From IMG/VR virus record IMGVR_UViG_3300010883_000172, positions 1 through 35,101 of that record: a DNA stretch of 35,101 nt, one strand, 5' to 3'. The position numbers and the translations under genes were made by a program. Shown one piece after another: positions 19,801-24,624 of the stretch (its first letter is position 1; each line of letters starts with the position of its first letter). This DNA comes from a virus. The notes beneath the pieces were generated by a model that had not been told where the DNA came from, made no database searches, and saw only the letters and a list, made by a program, of their open reading frames with translations.

Positions 19801-20662
19801 CTTTAATTTGTAATATCCCATACATTGAATCATGGTTCCCACATTGATAGTACAACGTAGCAGGGCCTGTTGCTGGTACAGTAAACGTCACTGTGCCATT
19901 ATCTGTTCCGTTGTTAGAAACGCCTGTAGAATAAACTGTCGACGTTGATCCGTCCTCACTGATTTTACTCTTATAAGGTTCTGTCATTATCCACAACGGA
20001 TGACCTTTTGCATTTACATTAAATTTGTATGTGTTGCCTCTGTAAAGTGTCAATATTGGATTGTTCTCATTTTCTCTGTGTGTAAAATTGTAGGCACCTT
20101 TTGCTTTATTCTCTACAGAATATTCTGCAACTGCATTTGGTCCAACGGAATCAAACGATATAGCACTAGGGCCAATTGGCATCCAATAGTACTCTCGGTA
20201 ATTAATTAACTTATCGTAATCAATCGACGGATTCCATGAGTATACTGCTTCTTTTGAAAGTCTATCATGATTGTCAGTGTTACCACCTAAAAATTTAATT
20301 TGATTTATATAATCATCATATGTTCCTGTAAACTTAACTTGGTCTTCAGGATTTAGTGATGTTGTATCTCTGTCTGTGTAAGTTACAGCAGGCTCTAATT
20401 GATAAGCCATTCTATCTCGAGATGTTGCTGGAAGATATCTGTCTGTAGGTTTTCTTGTAGTAGCGTCTTGTTTACCTACAAAACCATCTAGTCTTTCCAA
20501 TGATCCTTTTTGTACTAGTGGATCTAATGTGCTTGATAAAAATCTTTGGTTAGCATCTGTTCTATAAAAAGCTGGTAAGTGTTGAACCGTACGTCTGTAC
20601 TCGTTATTGCCTTGTTTGACAACTTCCTGGTTTGCTTGTGAATTTATTGAATTATCTGCCAT
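7844..20662 (-). CDS. Giant 4272-residue composite virion (baseplate/fibre) protein
   Basis: A single uninterrupted frame of 12.8 kb follows gp6 directly, with its ATG overlapping the gp6 stop (TAATG). In T4 this position holds the wedge genes 7, 8 and 10, so a wedge-periphery or side-fibre role is inferred. The N-terminus (QHLPAFYRTDANQRFLSSTL; REYYWMPIGP near residue 156) looks like large structural proteins of T4-like marine phages. Visible modules in order are: a cupredoxin-like domain (201-288), a first DYT module (~730), a second (~960), a CBM5/12-like module (1659-1698) and a seven-bladed FG-GAP-like propeller (~2087-2536). These are followed by a His-rich THTHTF module (3249-3318) between two GSGY-type strands, a second CBM5/12-like module (~3393-3438), and a C-terminal array of DYT modules (~3500-4235). 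The DGST motif occurs twelve times. I see no signal peptide or membrane segment. No single name fits; it is probably a multidomain appendage exposed on the baseplate. Confidence 0.85.
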   Translation of the reverse strand: MADNSINSQANQEVVKQGNNEYRRTVQHLPAFYRTDANQRFLSSTLDPLVQKGSLERLDGFVGKQDATTRKPTDRYLPATSRDRMAYQLEPAVTYTDRDTTSLNPEDQVKFTGTYDDYINQIKFLGGNTDNHDRLSKEAVYSWNPSIDYDKLINYREYYWMPIGPSAISFDSVGPNAVAEYSVENKAKGAYNFTHRENENNPILTLYRGNTYKFNVNAKGHPLWIMTEPYKSKISEDGSTSTVYSTGVSNNGTDNGTVTFTVPATGPATLYYQCGNHDSMYGILQIKDITTTVKINPADDIVGVKNYSLRTLDLSNGMKITFDDSAISEEYINKQYYVEGVGESITLTDVDDLITPGPYSEEATVPYDAVGYDTRPYAKAVYTAKDKDYITIKRDSRDQNAWSRYNRWFHRSVIEETARISGFTPVLNEDDRAKRPIIEFDSGLELYNHGTVAKRSVTLYDTVTTDAFSTVVKQTGYIVDGLALADGMRIVFANDTDPLVSGMIYNVNFVNAGDSTQLIALTKATDGSPADNESIFIEYGTAHQGKTLYYDSTTKLWVDSQQKTKLNQEPLFNIFDDSLTSFDDAIKYPSSSFVGAKIFSFATSDTAVTDTVLGMKVKYSTINNVGNIMFESDHTSDSFTYKLGEKAVSKRLASGHLHYTSLTTLQNYRGPWVKRTNNSKQRVIRTHIADSTESQLFAVDFYKNSAALTDLELSVKVNGVRKTITTDYTLVNGTTNKYVKFIKNLKVGDQIRIAGYSSANKIVNKGIYEVPENLSTNCENEALGTFTYGQILNHVYDMFDKNQDVTGQIPGTSNLRDKPDARLKGGTILQHEGSLLPAIFGLMDSESNLSLALDYVNLEYEKWYSAFLTHAVKTTYEGVARDRVDEIIKAITPGRTASFPFYYEDMIGWGENVSSRTHIVAGATQTEYAIDSQHDITALSNRAVYIYLNGELLLVGSDYTFSTVDDSITVTRPLAEGDTIVIKDYADTKGSYMPPSPTKLGMYPKFKPEVILDDTYITTTSMIRKHDGSFIKAYGDERDDLIIELERRIYNNIKTVYDRSLSHICDVTPSVFTATDYSLAEVDGVMSRDFHTWAGRNNVQYINNTTFSEGSPFTYNYANSTDRVKNEKLPGYWRGIYKYFYDTDAPHVRPWEMLGHSEKPSTWDATYGTAPYTSGNDVLWTAIETQTGRYSKPGIKNYLPVDASGNLLDPITAGLVDALNIPGRRSGWKFGDQAPSETSWRRSSAYPFTVIKTLALTQPARFFSNMFDPSRQTTNIGGNQIDKDTEIRKTLKTTKYHLQTSTNTATGVKTTHLTAGYQPLVVGYITSKNLDPDPLYYKKMSNLKTQLAYKLGGFTDKDNLKILTDSTSPGSTSGSKFIPDENYKIMFRTSNAVKSFSYSGVLIEKNTDVSHDGSTILGGFKVLGYSTTDPYFNFKYPVKTAVGNKLSVAGSVEVIGYNIFKEAVQTIPYGYVFNTVQEVADFLLGYGNYLEAQGFRFNKYSNEIKETLNWSNAVREFLFWTTQEWAPGSAVTVSPAAHGFELDTNNSIVGKLQNLAGDYSLLDAGGRKIPIRQVSTKRIGKTFDLEIKDENTGLYHIALTTVQKEHIILFDNKTVFADIIHEPTTGFRQNRLKVVGWKTAGWNGDYYAPGFIFDSAQVTYWTANTDYRIGDSIEYQGKFYVARFNHGATSSFDVSQWILKDEKPAPQLIPNFDYKISQFNDFYNLETTNFDESQQKLAQKLIGYQSRDYLENLFVNDVSQYKFYQGYIREKGTQNAIDRLLKAKYEDQDIALDLYPEWMLRTGQFGNTDSIENIQIRLHDDVITANPNSFELFDTSNETVEYARSDAIVKGDMYYKPVDYNAATTFSRLDYSKEGSSRDHAQVYKTAGYPQLGQVHHTAFNISDLLKLDMTRVTQNELIWVANKSNSDWDVFRLTNQSYKIQKLKRVNDDSQLQITFTDSHGLSAGTTTSQSDYFGITNAKTENLDGVYQVLSVVDHKNIVIDFSLNTPFSEVLADGSTADSYGNIYKFISVRLSSMDNVNDLLSYADYQDKLENIGRTGDTVFTDADSSGLWRVYEKQDPYATTLQLSPDTTTTDQNFGQQIVARNDGRTLIVSAPGLGQGNINFLFRREATAGSTFATQSVITTSAGNDFTGRLGESLSMSTDENFVVAGGPYTNSLGSDLSTRFTDAGLLKIFLWNPSTFKYGTLTTLRPPTDAASQNFGWAHKITESGVDSVRSTAQKYLFASAPGHDNDKGRVYMYTWGVGADGSTYDRWSRDYTLEAPAGGSGQRFGHRLQANDNGDILAVSSLAPGNAGKVEIFVRAGSDGSSANTFTLTQTLTGVTSDGSTANTAFGDSIAMSKDGTTLMIGAPGVDKSDQADAGAIYYYKWNADGSTNTYTLQQTVNAPDSQTNMKFGTTLAINPAGNRLVIGAESFASPRNMKIDLGETTFDLQDTGLVDNNIQSGGAYTATMYNTKFIIDDRLMTDNVSAMDDYGRGTCVVDNVVVIGAPKDDGNTTADGSTKVANDGTVTVFDLKENGKYSWNNTVTETALIDLEKVGQVFEFDNKSKEIRDHYDLYDPIKGRILGIADREINIKTTWDPAQYNTGENANTKTPWAETHLGEVWWDLSAVKWLWYEQGSQEYKINNWGNTFPGSSIDIYEWTESVLSPEQYNAESISTGSTANALDENNYTIKQKYNSTLDTFVDYYYFWAKDVSSIPANSVVKRNNSILFTANLIRNPKQYDFKYYSITDTNKFILNNISNLVNGDIILSVDIRSNTFEGDSHSVWKLAREGDKDYRPGTQIEKRWWDSLIGQNTAGDKVPDIDLPINQRYGNSIRPRQSWYVNRFDALKEIIDYANSVLKKYQLVGQINLTNLDAKEPEPTAQSLEWDTTVDTYADLKYINTKDLSGIVKYLVKADETSNNFWAIYTWDGTEFSRTKLQTYNTATYWNYTDWYGTDLAVHGMLHDSNTKIDKQVTYEYELDGLDLSIGKHVKVTSADTGGWKLFMKTTTGWENVGTENGTVRLSTKLYDYTQDATGFAGDDTFDENFFDQEPANETRMILTALRDDLFIGDLAGEYNTLFFTGLRKVLAEQTYVDWLFKTSFINVKNSVRKLDQRKSYETGTDAWIESYINEVKPFHTKLREYKLGYTGIETQDGIFTDFDNPPLYDTTTKKIRPLNVNTDTAKLTELPYQMWNDYHKKYVASITITKAGSGYEVAPDVTVLGGTVGSTGPFQIQATSSSGGTSGSYGYYYPLFTSEQQAKVYDTQNSGSGTTHTHTFDGIVGTFYMPTGSTNHAQTTKSGTFKMYVAPSTTTAKGTAIIQDGAVTKITLTDTGANYTTTPTVMLTGGLTLGGTPTDTAKAYANLNNDLVRDFNTTIKFDRVSSTSKVKEWKASTYFAYGDLIRYSNQLYKATSAFTATTKFDDNKGNVYKVYGNETGLTAADRTKGFYTPGSGMPGNELSQVMTGVDYGGTMVTGLLFSQESGWDKAGWYDFPWDNYGQSRVKAFTADGSTTAYTFATAPTTTDLYQVYITHGDSTRRKLTDVIRGDGSTVTFNISETADSNALVEFIPFDDDGVLTPTDDRTLDSIVKGGLFTSALGHAPSDILLEGDDFISPSTSYAPEETVPGQMFDTVDIKVYTSPESGVPFISENNYIGNGTLTTFSIGDYPGTIGSVTVSVNGSVKKLTTDYTVNVANKTITFGSAPASNSTVSTKVFAISGENYRVLDQYTGDGSTTQFKTSTRGEFNLDSTVSDVYITIDGVPTTAFTTTTTANAVTVTFNSAPAADAFIQVAGFNKSTTSTRSFASVRNQEVTYASGTNRYTLTYPAGSIGPFSGLTTIEVNGRVLRGPDNTYYVGDGSTYTYGVVSGLGDDSTVDPAKNITNANQVQVFVNGVQKLLNTDYTVDIGGQNVIFVISPTSTDVICISTLVDNHYYNQGTDIILIPGAITSPYSISNGDKLSVTTFNNALGMKHRREVLEGRANGIFKLRFDPLNSTYTYVWLNGEQLIQNSDYTLSGNTITVVGKTIVSSDRLDIMYFALESATGATGFRIFKDMLNRTFYKRINKNATTELTQDLIEGSRTITVKDGSIMPTPDIASNQPGVIFIDKERIEYFTKTTNVLGQIKRGTLGTGIKVHGSGAEVVDASATQTIPYADTVHTNTFTGNGSTTVFALSQTPASASELDIFIGGQRLLLTSEDGSTINYSVDGSSTTVTLSTVPADGTQIKILHKKGQVWYTGADGNPADGKGLQASTTQQARFIADEPTNAPE
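7960..10155 (-). repeat. C-terminal array of DYT beta-modules in the giant protein
   Basis: This end of the giant gene encodes consecutive modules of ~70-90 residues. Each typically starts with GDGSTTxF, has a V(F/Y)(V/I)NG strand and a DYT turn, and ends with a hydrophobic strand after a small Asp/Ser-rich loop. Examples are VSVNGSVKKLTTDYTVNV (near 9590), VFVNGVQKLLNTDYTVD (DYT at 8942-8950) and VWLNGEQLIQNSDYTLSG (near 8615). More degenerate copies lie at about 9260-9490, 9930-10155 and 7960-8180. Two isolated copies lie far upstream in the protein, near 18480 and 17790. Such modules are common in phage fibre shafts. Confidence 0.65.
10349..10490 (-). other. CBM5/12-like carbohydrate-binding module 2 of the giant protein
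   Basis: Residues ~3393-3438 read KEWKASTYFAYGDLIRYSN, then QLYKATSAFTATTKFDDNKG. The W...Y-x2-GD-x-I-x-Y...LYKA...F-D pattern is the same as in the module at residue 1659, with Trp3395 in the first conserved position. The closing Trp is not obvious, so this copy is weaker. Confidence 0.4.
10709..10918 (-). other. His-rich YYYPLF...THTHTF...FYMP module in the giant protein
   Basis: Residues 3249-3318 carry YYYPLFTSEQQAKVYD, then THTHTFDG (3277-3284), then TFYMPTGSTNHA. The unit is inserted between two similar strands, ITITKAGSGYEVAPDVTVLG before and ITLTDTGANYTTTPTVMLTG after. Two His two residues apart plus a third His downstream could bind a metal; that is inference. Confidence 0.45.
13055..14405 (-). 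other. Seven-bladed FG-GAP/integrin-type beta-propeller in the giant protein
   Basis: Residues ~2087-2536 contain seven successive units built as xFGxx(I/L)...DG..L(V/I)(V/I)(S/G)APG...G.(V/I)..(F/Y). Clear markers are NFGQQIVARNDGRTLIVSAP, GRLGESLSMSTDENFVVAGG, NFGWAHKITESG with FASAPG, RFGHRLQANDNGDILAVSS, AFGDSIAMSKDGTTLMIGAP, KFGTTLAINPAGNRLVIGAE, and DYGRGTCVVDNVVVIGAP. The unit length (~60 residues) and number fit a closed seven-bladed propeller of the integrin-alpha FG-GAP type. Confidence 0.7.
15570..15690 (-). other. CBM5/12-like carbohydrate-binding module 1 of the giant protein
   Basis: Residues 1659-1698 run VTYWTANTDYRIGDSIEYQG, then KFYVARFNHGATSSFDVSQWI. The spacing W...Y-x2-GD-x-I/V-x-Y-x-G-x-x-Y-x-A...S-F-D...W is the pattern of chitin/cellulose-binding family 5/12 modules, with Trp1661 and Trp1697 at the two ends. 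Ligand unknown. Confidence 0.5.
19799..20062 (-). other. Cupredoxin-like domain of the giant protein
   Basis: Residues 201-288 read as a small beta-sandwich: LTLYRGNTYKFNV, then GHPLWIMTE, then GTVTFTVPATGPATLYYQC and GNHDSMYGILQIKD. His221, Cys274, His277 and Met280 sit in the order His...Cys-x2-His-x2-Met, close to the type-1 copper site of plastocyanins and azurins (His...Cys-xn-His-xn-Met). The flanking YYxC and MxG are also typical. The fold call is by motif only. Copper binding is inferred from the residues and not shown. Confidence 0.7.
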
Positions 20663-23600
20663 TAGTATCCAGCCCCACTACTGCCGGAAGTTGATCCCGA
20701 TCCTGTTGTAGTAGAGCCTGACACTGTTGATCCTGATGTGGTGTTTGTAGTAGATGTCGATGTGTTTGTTACTACTGTACCGGAAGCCGATAGTTGATTG
20801 GCTCCTAGTGCTGTAATAATTGTAACATCATTAACGGTGGCCCCACTAATAAAAATTTCATCTGCCGCGGAATCTATCTGGAACAAAGACCCAAACCCTT
20901 GTCCTGACTGATTTGGCACAATAACTGCTGTAAGCAAGTCTGGTGCTAGTGCATTGTGTACAAAAGCGGCTAGTTCTGTAAAATAAAAAGTATCTCCAAA
21001 ATCCCAATTATCTAGTGCAAAGAATTGGTTAATTGCGGCAATTACTCGTGTTTTAATAACTGCATCTGTTACGTTTGTTTTTGGATTTTTTACAACCTTA
21101 AATGTTGCTTGTAATTGTTCATCTGCATTTGTACCAAATAATATTTTATATTTTACTGGATGATATATTATTTGATCTGCTAACGATTTCATAGGGTTAA
21201 GTATGCCGGAATAATTTATTCTCATTTGATTAGATGTTGAAGGTACCGGAAGAGCTCCGCCATCTTGTAACCATATTCTATAAAGATTATCATATGTTCT
21301 TTCTAGCATGTACACATCTACAATGTTAGACACACTCGGGTCAATTCTAGTTTCTTGTCCTGCATTGTGTTTGTACTGGAAACTTATCGAACTTCTCCCT
21401 CTTCTTGCTATGTAATCTGTTGTTGTTGCTAATGTGTTTGTTGTCGAATTATATTTTTTAATAATATCTTCAGATGCATCATAAAAGTAAAATAACTGTC
21501 CGTTGGTATAAGTTCCTGAATTTAAAGTAATATCAGTTTCCTTTGCTGTTACAACAAAATTTGTTGATGCATAAGGTCTAAATCTAGATATATTATTGTA
21601 TGATATATATTTTTCTTGGAATATAAATTTTGTACTAATGCTTAGATCAGGTTCAACAATGATATCAAATATTTCCGGATTGTCTACTATACCATCATCA
21701 TCATTATCATAAAAGCCAACCTTAACCTTTCTATTATCTTGGAAACCGTCTGCTTCTGTAACTGTGTCTACTACTTGCCATGTAATTGGATAACCAACGG
21801 AATTACTTGTAGAAACAAGTGAGTTTGTTTTCAACAGTTTTACTGTGTCTTTAACACTAGTTCCTAATTTGTAATCATAAATTTTTTCCTGTGTATCAAA
21901 ATGAAATTTGTTCTGCGATTCTGATTCAAAAATATATTCTAATTTTCTGTATGTAACTGTATATGTGTTACCGTCGTTTGTAAATTTGAACCACCAACTA
22001 GCATCTGCATTTGTACCTGCTATTGATCCTTCGTTTGTTAAGCTAAACACATCACTTGCACTTAAATTTGTTGATGTAATAACTTTCCAAGTTTCTGTGT
22101 CCCAATCATATCTCAATCCAAATTCTTCGTATGCTTCAATTCTATCAATAACATCTGTTTCTAATGCTGTTGCAAATGATGTTGTAAAGTTTGGAATCAC
22201 ATCACTAACCACAGAACCATCCGGTAGTATATTATTCAGTGTTATTGGGCCTGCTCCCGACTCTAAATTTCCTACTCCGCCGTTTGCACCATCGCCCGAT
22301 ACTGCACCAATTTTTGCCCATACTCTATCTTCTGCGTTATCAGTTGTTGATGTTACTAATGTACTGTTTAAAAACTTTCTAGTGTCGGGAGATGTAAACT
22401 TAACTAATGCCCCTGGTTTAATGTATTTTAAATTTGAAGTTGCAAAATCGCCTACTACTAATGGACCAGCGGCTTTAATATAACCTGTATTAGTGTTTGT
22501 TGATGTAGTAGTTGAATTCCAAGTTGCACCCATACTTAAATCTTTTGTGCCGTATTTCAAATAGTAAAATTGTCTTGCGTACGGAGTTTTTAATTTTGCT
22601 TCTACTTTAGTATCTAGTGTAGATTGTATATCGCTTTTGGTATTAAATGTAAATGTAAATCGTTGTGTCGATTCTTCTCTGTACAATATTCCATCCTCAG
22701 CAAACACACTCACGTTTGAGTAAGCACCTGTTGGATCTAATATTTCTTTTGCTCTCGAAATACCTGAAGCAGATCTGTTTACTGATTTAACTTTAACAAT
22801 TTCTTGTGATGCTGAAAGAGGTACTACTTGATAATCTTCAGCAGTAATCATTCTGTTCTGTGCATAATAAACTTGTCCTGCTTTTTGTTTTATCGAAGCA
22901 TTTGATTCTGTTGCCGCCGCATTGTAAACACTAGCTTGTAGGCTCATTGTTATTGACAATGTTTGTTGTCCACTGTTAGCGTCTATGTAAGGTATCGAAA
23001 CTTGTATATTCTGCATGTCAGCAGGTTGAATAGCGTACTTGTCGTTATCACTTATTCTGTAATATGCTTTAAAAGAACCTAATGGGAGATTAGAAAAGTT
23101 TCCATCGCCGAACACTAAATCAACTGTGTCGTTTGCTTTTGTAACAACATTATAAATGTCTCTTTCTGATTTAGATAACGAATTGTAAATTGCATTATTT
23201 CCAGACAGTGCCGGAACCTGTGTCCATTTTTTTGTTATTTGTCCAAATTGATCTAATTGATATAACCAAACATCACTGTTGTTAATGTTTGGGGTATCTA
23301 GTGTCTCTATGTAATTTGTAATCGCCGAATTAACTGTAAAAGTTGATTGCTGTATATTTCCTTGTTTGAAAAGGAAGAAAAATCCTGTGTTGTTTGAACT
23401 GTCACCGGCACCATCATTTCTGTAGGTATATGTTAATCCTGTGCCTTCTATAGGATTTGATTCATAAATTGATTCTGAATCTTCAAGTGTCGATGGTACT
23501 ATTTCAAAAGCTCTGCTTATTCCGCCAACGTTCGAAGAAAAATTAAACATCGGTAAGTCTGATTGGTTCGAACTTAACGTGTAAACTTCTGTGCTAATGC

Positions 23601-24141
23601 CACCTATCTTTGCCGACTCTCTAGGCTGACCAAATAATTGTCCTGTTTGGTTTGCGGCATTTAATATTGCAGTAAATTGTTCTCTGTAATTCGAGTTTGC
23701 AGAGTCATTCCAAACAATTGTGCTGTTAGCAAGGTTACTGCCTGACGAATCTGTTACATCCTGTGTTGTTGAAATTGCATTAATTTTTAGTAGGCCTGTT
23801 GCTGGCTGATTTCTTTTAGCATTGTAATTGATTAGCCTTGCTAATCTTAAAATGGAGTTTCTTCTTTCTGCTGTTTCTAAAAAGTTTTCTCTAGCATTTA
23901 GATCAACTCTGAAAGATAATGCTTGAGCAATATAGGCTATTAGATCTAAGAGTGCTACATACTCAGAACTTTCAACAAAGTCATTGAAGTCATCTGGATA
24001 ATTTTCTTTAAGGTAATTGACCATTGTTCTACGAAGTGTTTCAAAATCGTAGGATTTAAAGTCTGCTTGTTGGAAGGATTGGTAAATCTTTCTCCAATCT
24101 TCTGCAACTAATAATCTATTTTGTCTATCTGTAGTGGCCAT
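20662..24141 (-). CDS. 6: Baseplate wedge protein gp6, enlarged
   Basis: The N-terminal 120 residues carry the gp6 signature: LLVAEDWRKIYQSF, YDFETLRRTMVNYLKENYP, DFNDFVESSEYVALLDLIAY and FRVDLNARENFLETAERRNS. A J-like core lies around residues 380-490 (YYAQNRMITAEDY, VKSVNRSASGISRAKEILDP). In T4, gp6 dimers join the wedges into the ring of the baseplate. At 1159 residues this one is far longer than T4 gp6 (660), with extra beta-rich material in the centre. The end is a Ser/Thr/Gly tail of about 40 residues finishing GSSGAGY. A perfect late element (TATAAATA) lies 26 bases before the ATG. The stop overlaps the start of the giant gene. Confidence 0.95.
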   Translation of the reverse strand: MATTDRQNRLLVAEDWRKIYQSFQQADFKSYDFETLRRTMVNYLKENYPDDFNDFVESSEYVALLDLIAYIAQALSFRVDLNARENFLETAERRNSILRLARLINYNAKRNQPATGLLKINAISTTQDVTDSSGSNLANSTIVWNDSANSNYREQFTAILNAANQTGQLFGQPRESAKIGGISTEVYTLSSNQSDLPMFNFSSNVGGISRAFEIVPSTLEDSESIYESNPIEGTGLTYTYRNDGAGDSSNNTGFFFLFKQGNIQQSTFTVNSAITNYIETLDTPNINNSDVWLYQLDQFGQITKKWTQVPALSGNNAIYNSLSKSERDIYNVVTKANDTVDLVFGDGNFSNLPLGSFKAYYRISDNDKYAIQPADMQNIQVSIPYIDANSGQQTLSITMSLQASVYNAAATESNASIKQKAGQVYYAQNRMITAEDYQVVPLSASQEIVKVKSVNRSASGISRAKEILDPTGAYSNVSVFAEDGILYREESTQRFTFTFNTKSDIQSTLDTKVEAKLKTPYARQFYYLKYGTKDLSMGATWNSTTTSTNTNTGYIKAAGPLVVGDFATSNLKYIKPGALVKFTSPDTRKFLNSTLVTSTTDNAEDRVWAKIGAVSGDGANGGVGNLESGAGPITLNNILPDGSVVSDVIPNFTTSFATALETDVIDRIEAYEEFGLRYDWDTETWKVITSTNLSASDVFSLTNEGSIAGTNADASWWFKFTNDGNTYTVTYRKLEYIFESESQNKFHFDTQEKIYDYKLGTSVKDTVKLLKTNSLVSTSNSVGYPITWQVVDTVTEADGFQDNRKVKVGFYDNDDDGIVDNPEIFDIIVEPDLSISTKFIFQEKYISYNNISRFRPYASTNFVVTAKETDITLNSGTYTNGQLFYFYDASEDIIKKYNSTTNTLATTTDYIARRGRSSISFQYKHNAGQETRIDPSVSNIVDVYMLERTYDNLYRIWLQDGGALPVPSTSNQMRINYSGILNPMKSLADQIIYHPVKYKILFGTNADEQLQATFKVVKNPKTNVTDAVIKTRVIAAINQFFALDNWDFGDTFYFTELAAFVHNALAPDLLTAVIVPNQSGQGFGSLFQIDSAADEIFISGATVNDVTIITALGANQLSASGTVVTNTSTSTTNTTSGSTVSGSTTTGSGSTSGSSGAGY

Positions 24142-24166
24142 TGTTTTTTATTAATATTAACAACGG

Positions 24167-24174
24167 TATTTATA
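24167..24174 (-). promoter_or_regulatory. T4-type late promoter before gp6
   Basis: The minus strand reads TATAAATA exactly, in the 53-base gap between gp25 and gp6. T4-type late transcription uses this -10-like octamer with the gp55 sigma factor and no -35. Start of transcription would fall about 15-20 bases before the gp6 ATG at 24141. It would boost gp6, the giant protein and the fibre genes. Confidence 0.7.
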
Positions 24175-24194
24175 GGATATATTAAGTGCGTACT

Positions 24195-24608
24195 TTAAGA
24201 TAGGCGTAACAGGGAGTTCTCATCGAAGTTGAATTGTAGCTTCTCTGTGATGTTTAGTGGAACATACGTTATTGACGCCTGTATAGCTATGCCCGAGTCT
24301 GCTTCAGTGACTGTTATATCGTTTGTAGATAACCTAGGGTCAGCATTTAAATTTTCTGTTACATCTTCGAGTATTGCGTCTTTTAGAGCTTCTGTGAAGG
24401 GTTCAAATATAGCATCATATATGATCGTACCAATCTCTGGATTTTCAACACGTTCGCCTTTACGCACTGATAATCTATTAATTAGATCCTGCTTGGCAAC
24501 TTCAAAATCGTATAGTTTAAAATTTTGATATTCTGCTCTTGACGAAAAACCTTTGAAAGTAACTTTCCCAGCGCCTGTGCTATTTGATGAATTTGAATCG
24601 TATGCCAT
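24195..24608 (-). CDS. 25: Baseplate wedge protein gp25
   Basis: This 137-residue protein fits the GPW/gp25 family (T4 gp25 is 132 residues). It has a Ser/Asn-rich start, KLYDFEVAKQDLINRLSVRK, and the conserved RKGERVENPEIGTIIYDAIF (residues 49-68) that resembles the EPR-type motif of the family. A helix (FTEALKDAILEDV) and beta strands in the C-terminal half follow. In T4-like baseplates gp25 sits at the junction of wedge, hub and sheath and helps start sheath assembly. It lies just before gp6, its structural partner. AAGGA upstream of the ATG is a plausible but distant ribosome site. Confidence 0.9.
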   Translation of the reverse strand: MAYDSNSSNSTGAGKVTFKGFSSRAEYQNFKLYDFEVAKQDLINRLSVRKGERVENPEIGTIIYDAIFEPFTEALKDAILEDVTENLNADPRLSTNDITVTEADSGIAIQASITYVPLNITEKLQFNFDENSLLRLS

Positions 24609-24624
24609 ATACTATATTTAATCC

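Noticed and set aside
7844-20662. That the giant frame is an artefact joining several genes
   Set aside because: It is one continuous frame with no internal ribosome-site-plus-start junction I could find and consistent coding character; no frameshift is needed to read it.
24615-24622. ATTAAATA on the minus strand before gp25 as a late promoter
   Set aside because: Two mismatches from TATAAATA and only six bases from the ATG, leaving no leader; a weak match in AT-rich DNA.
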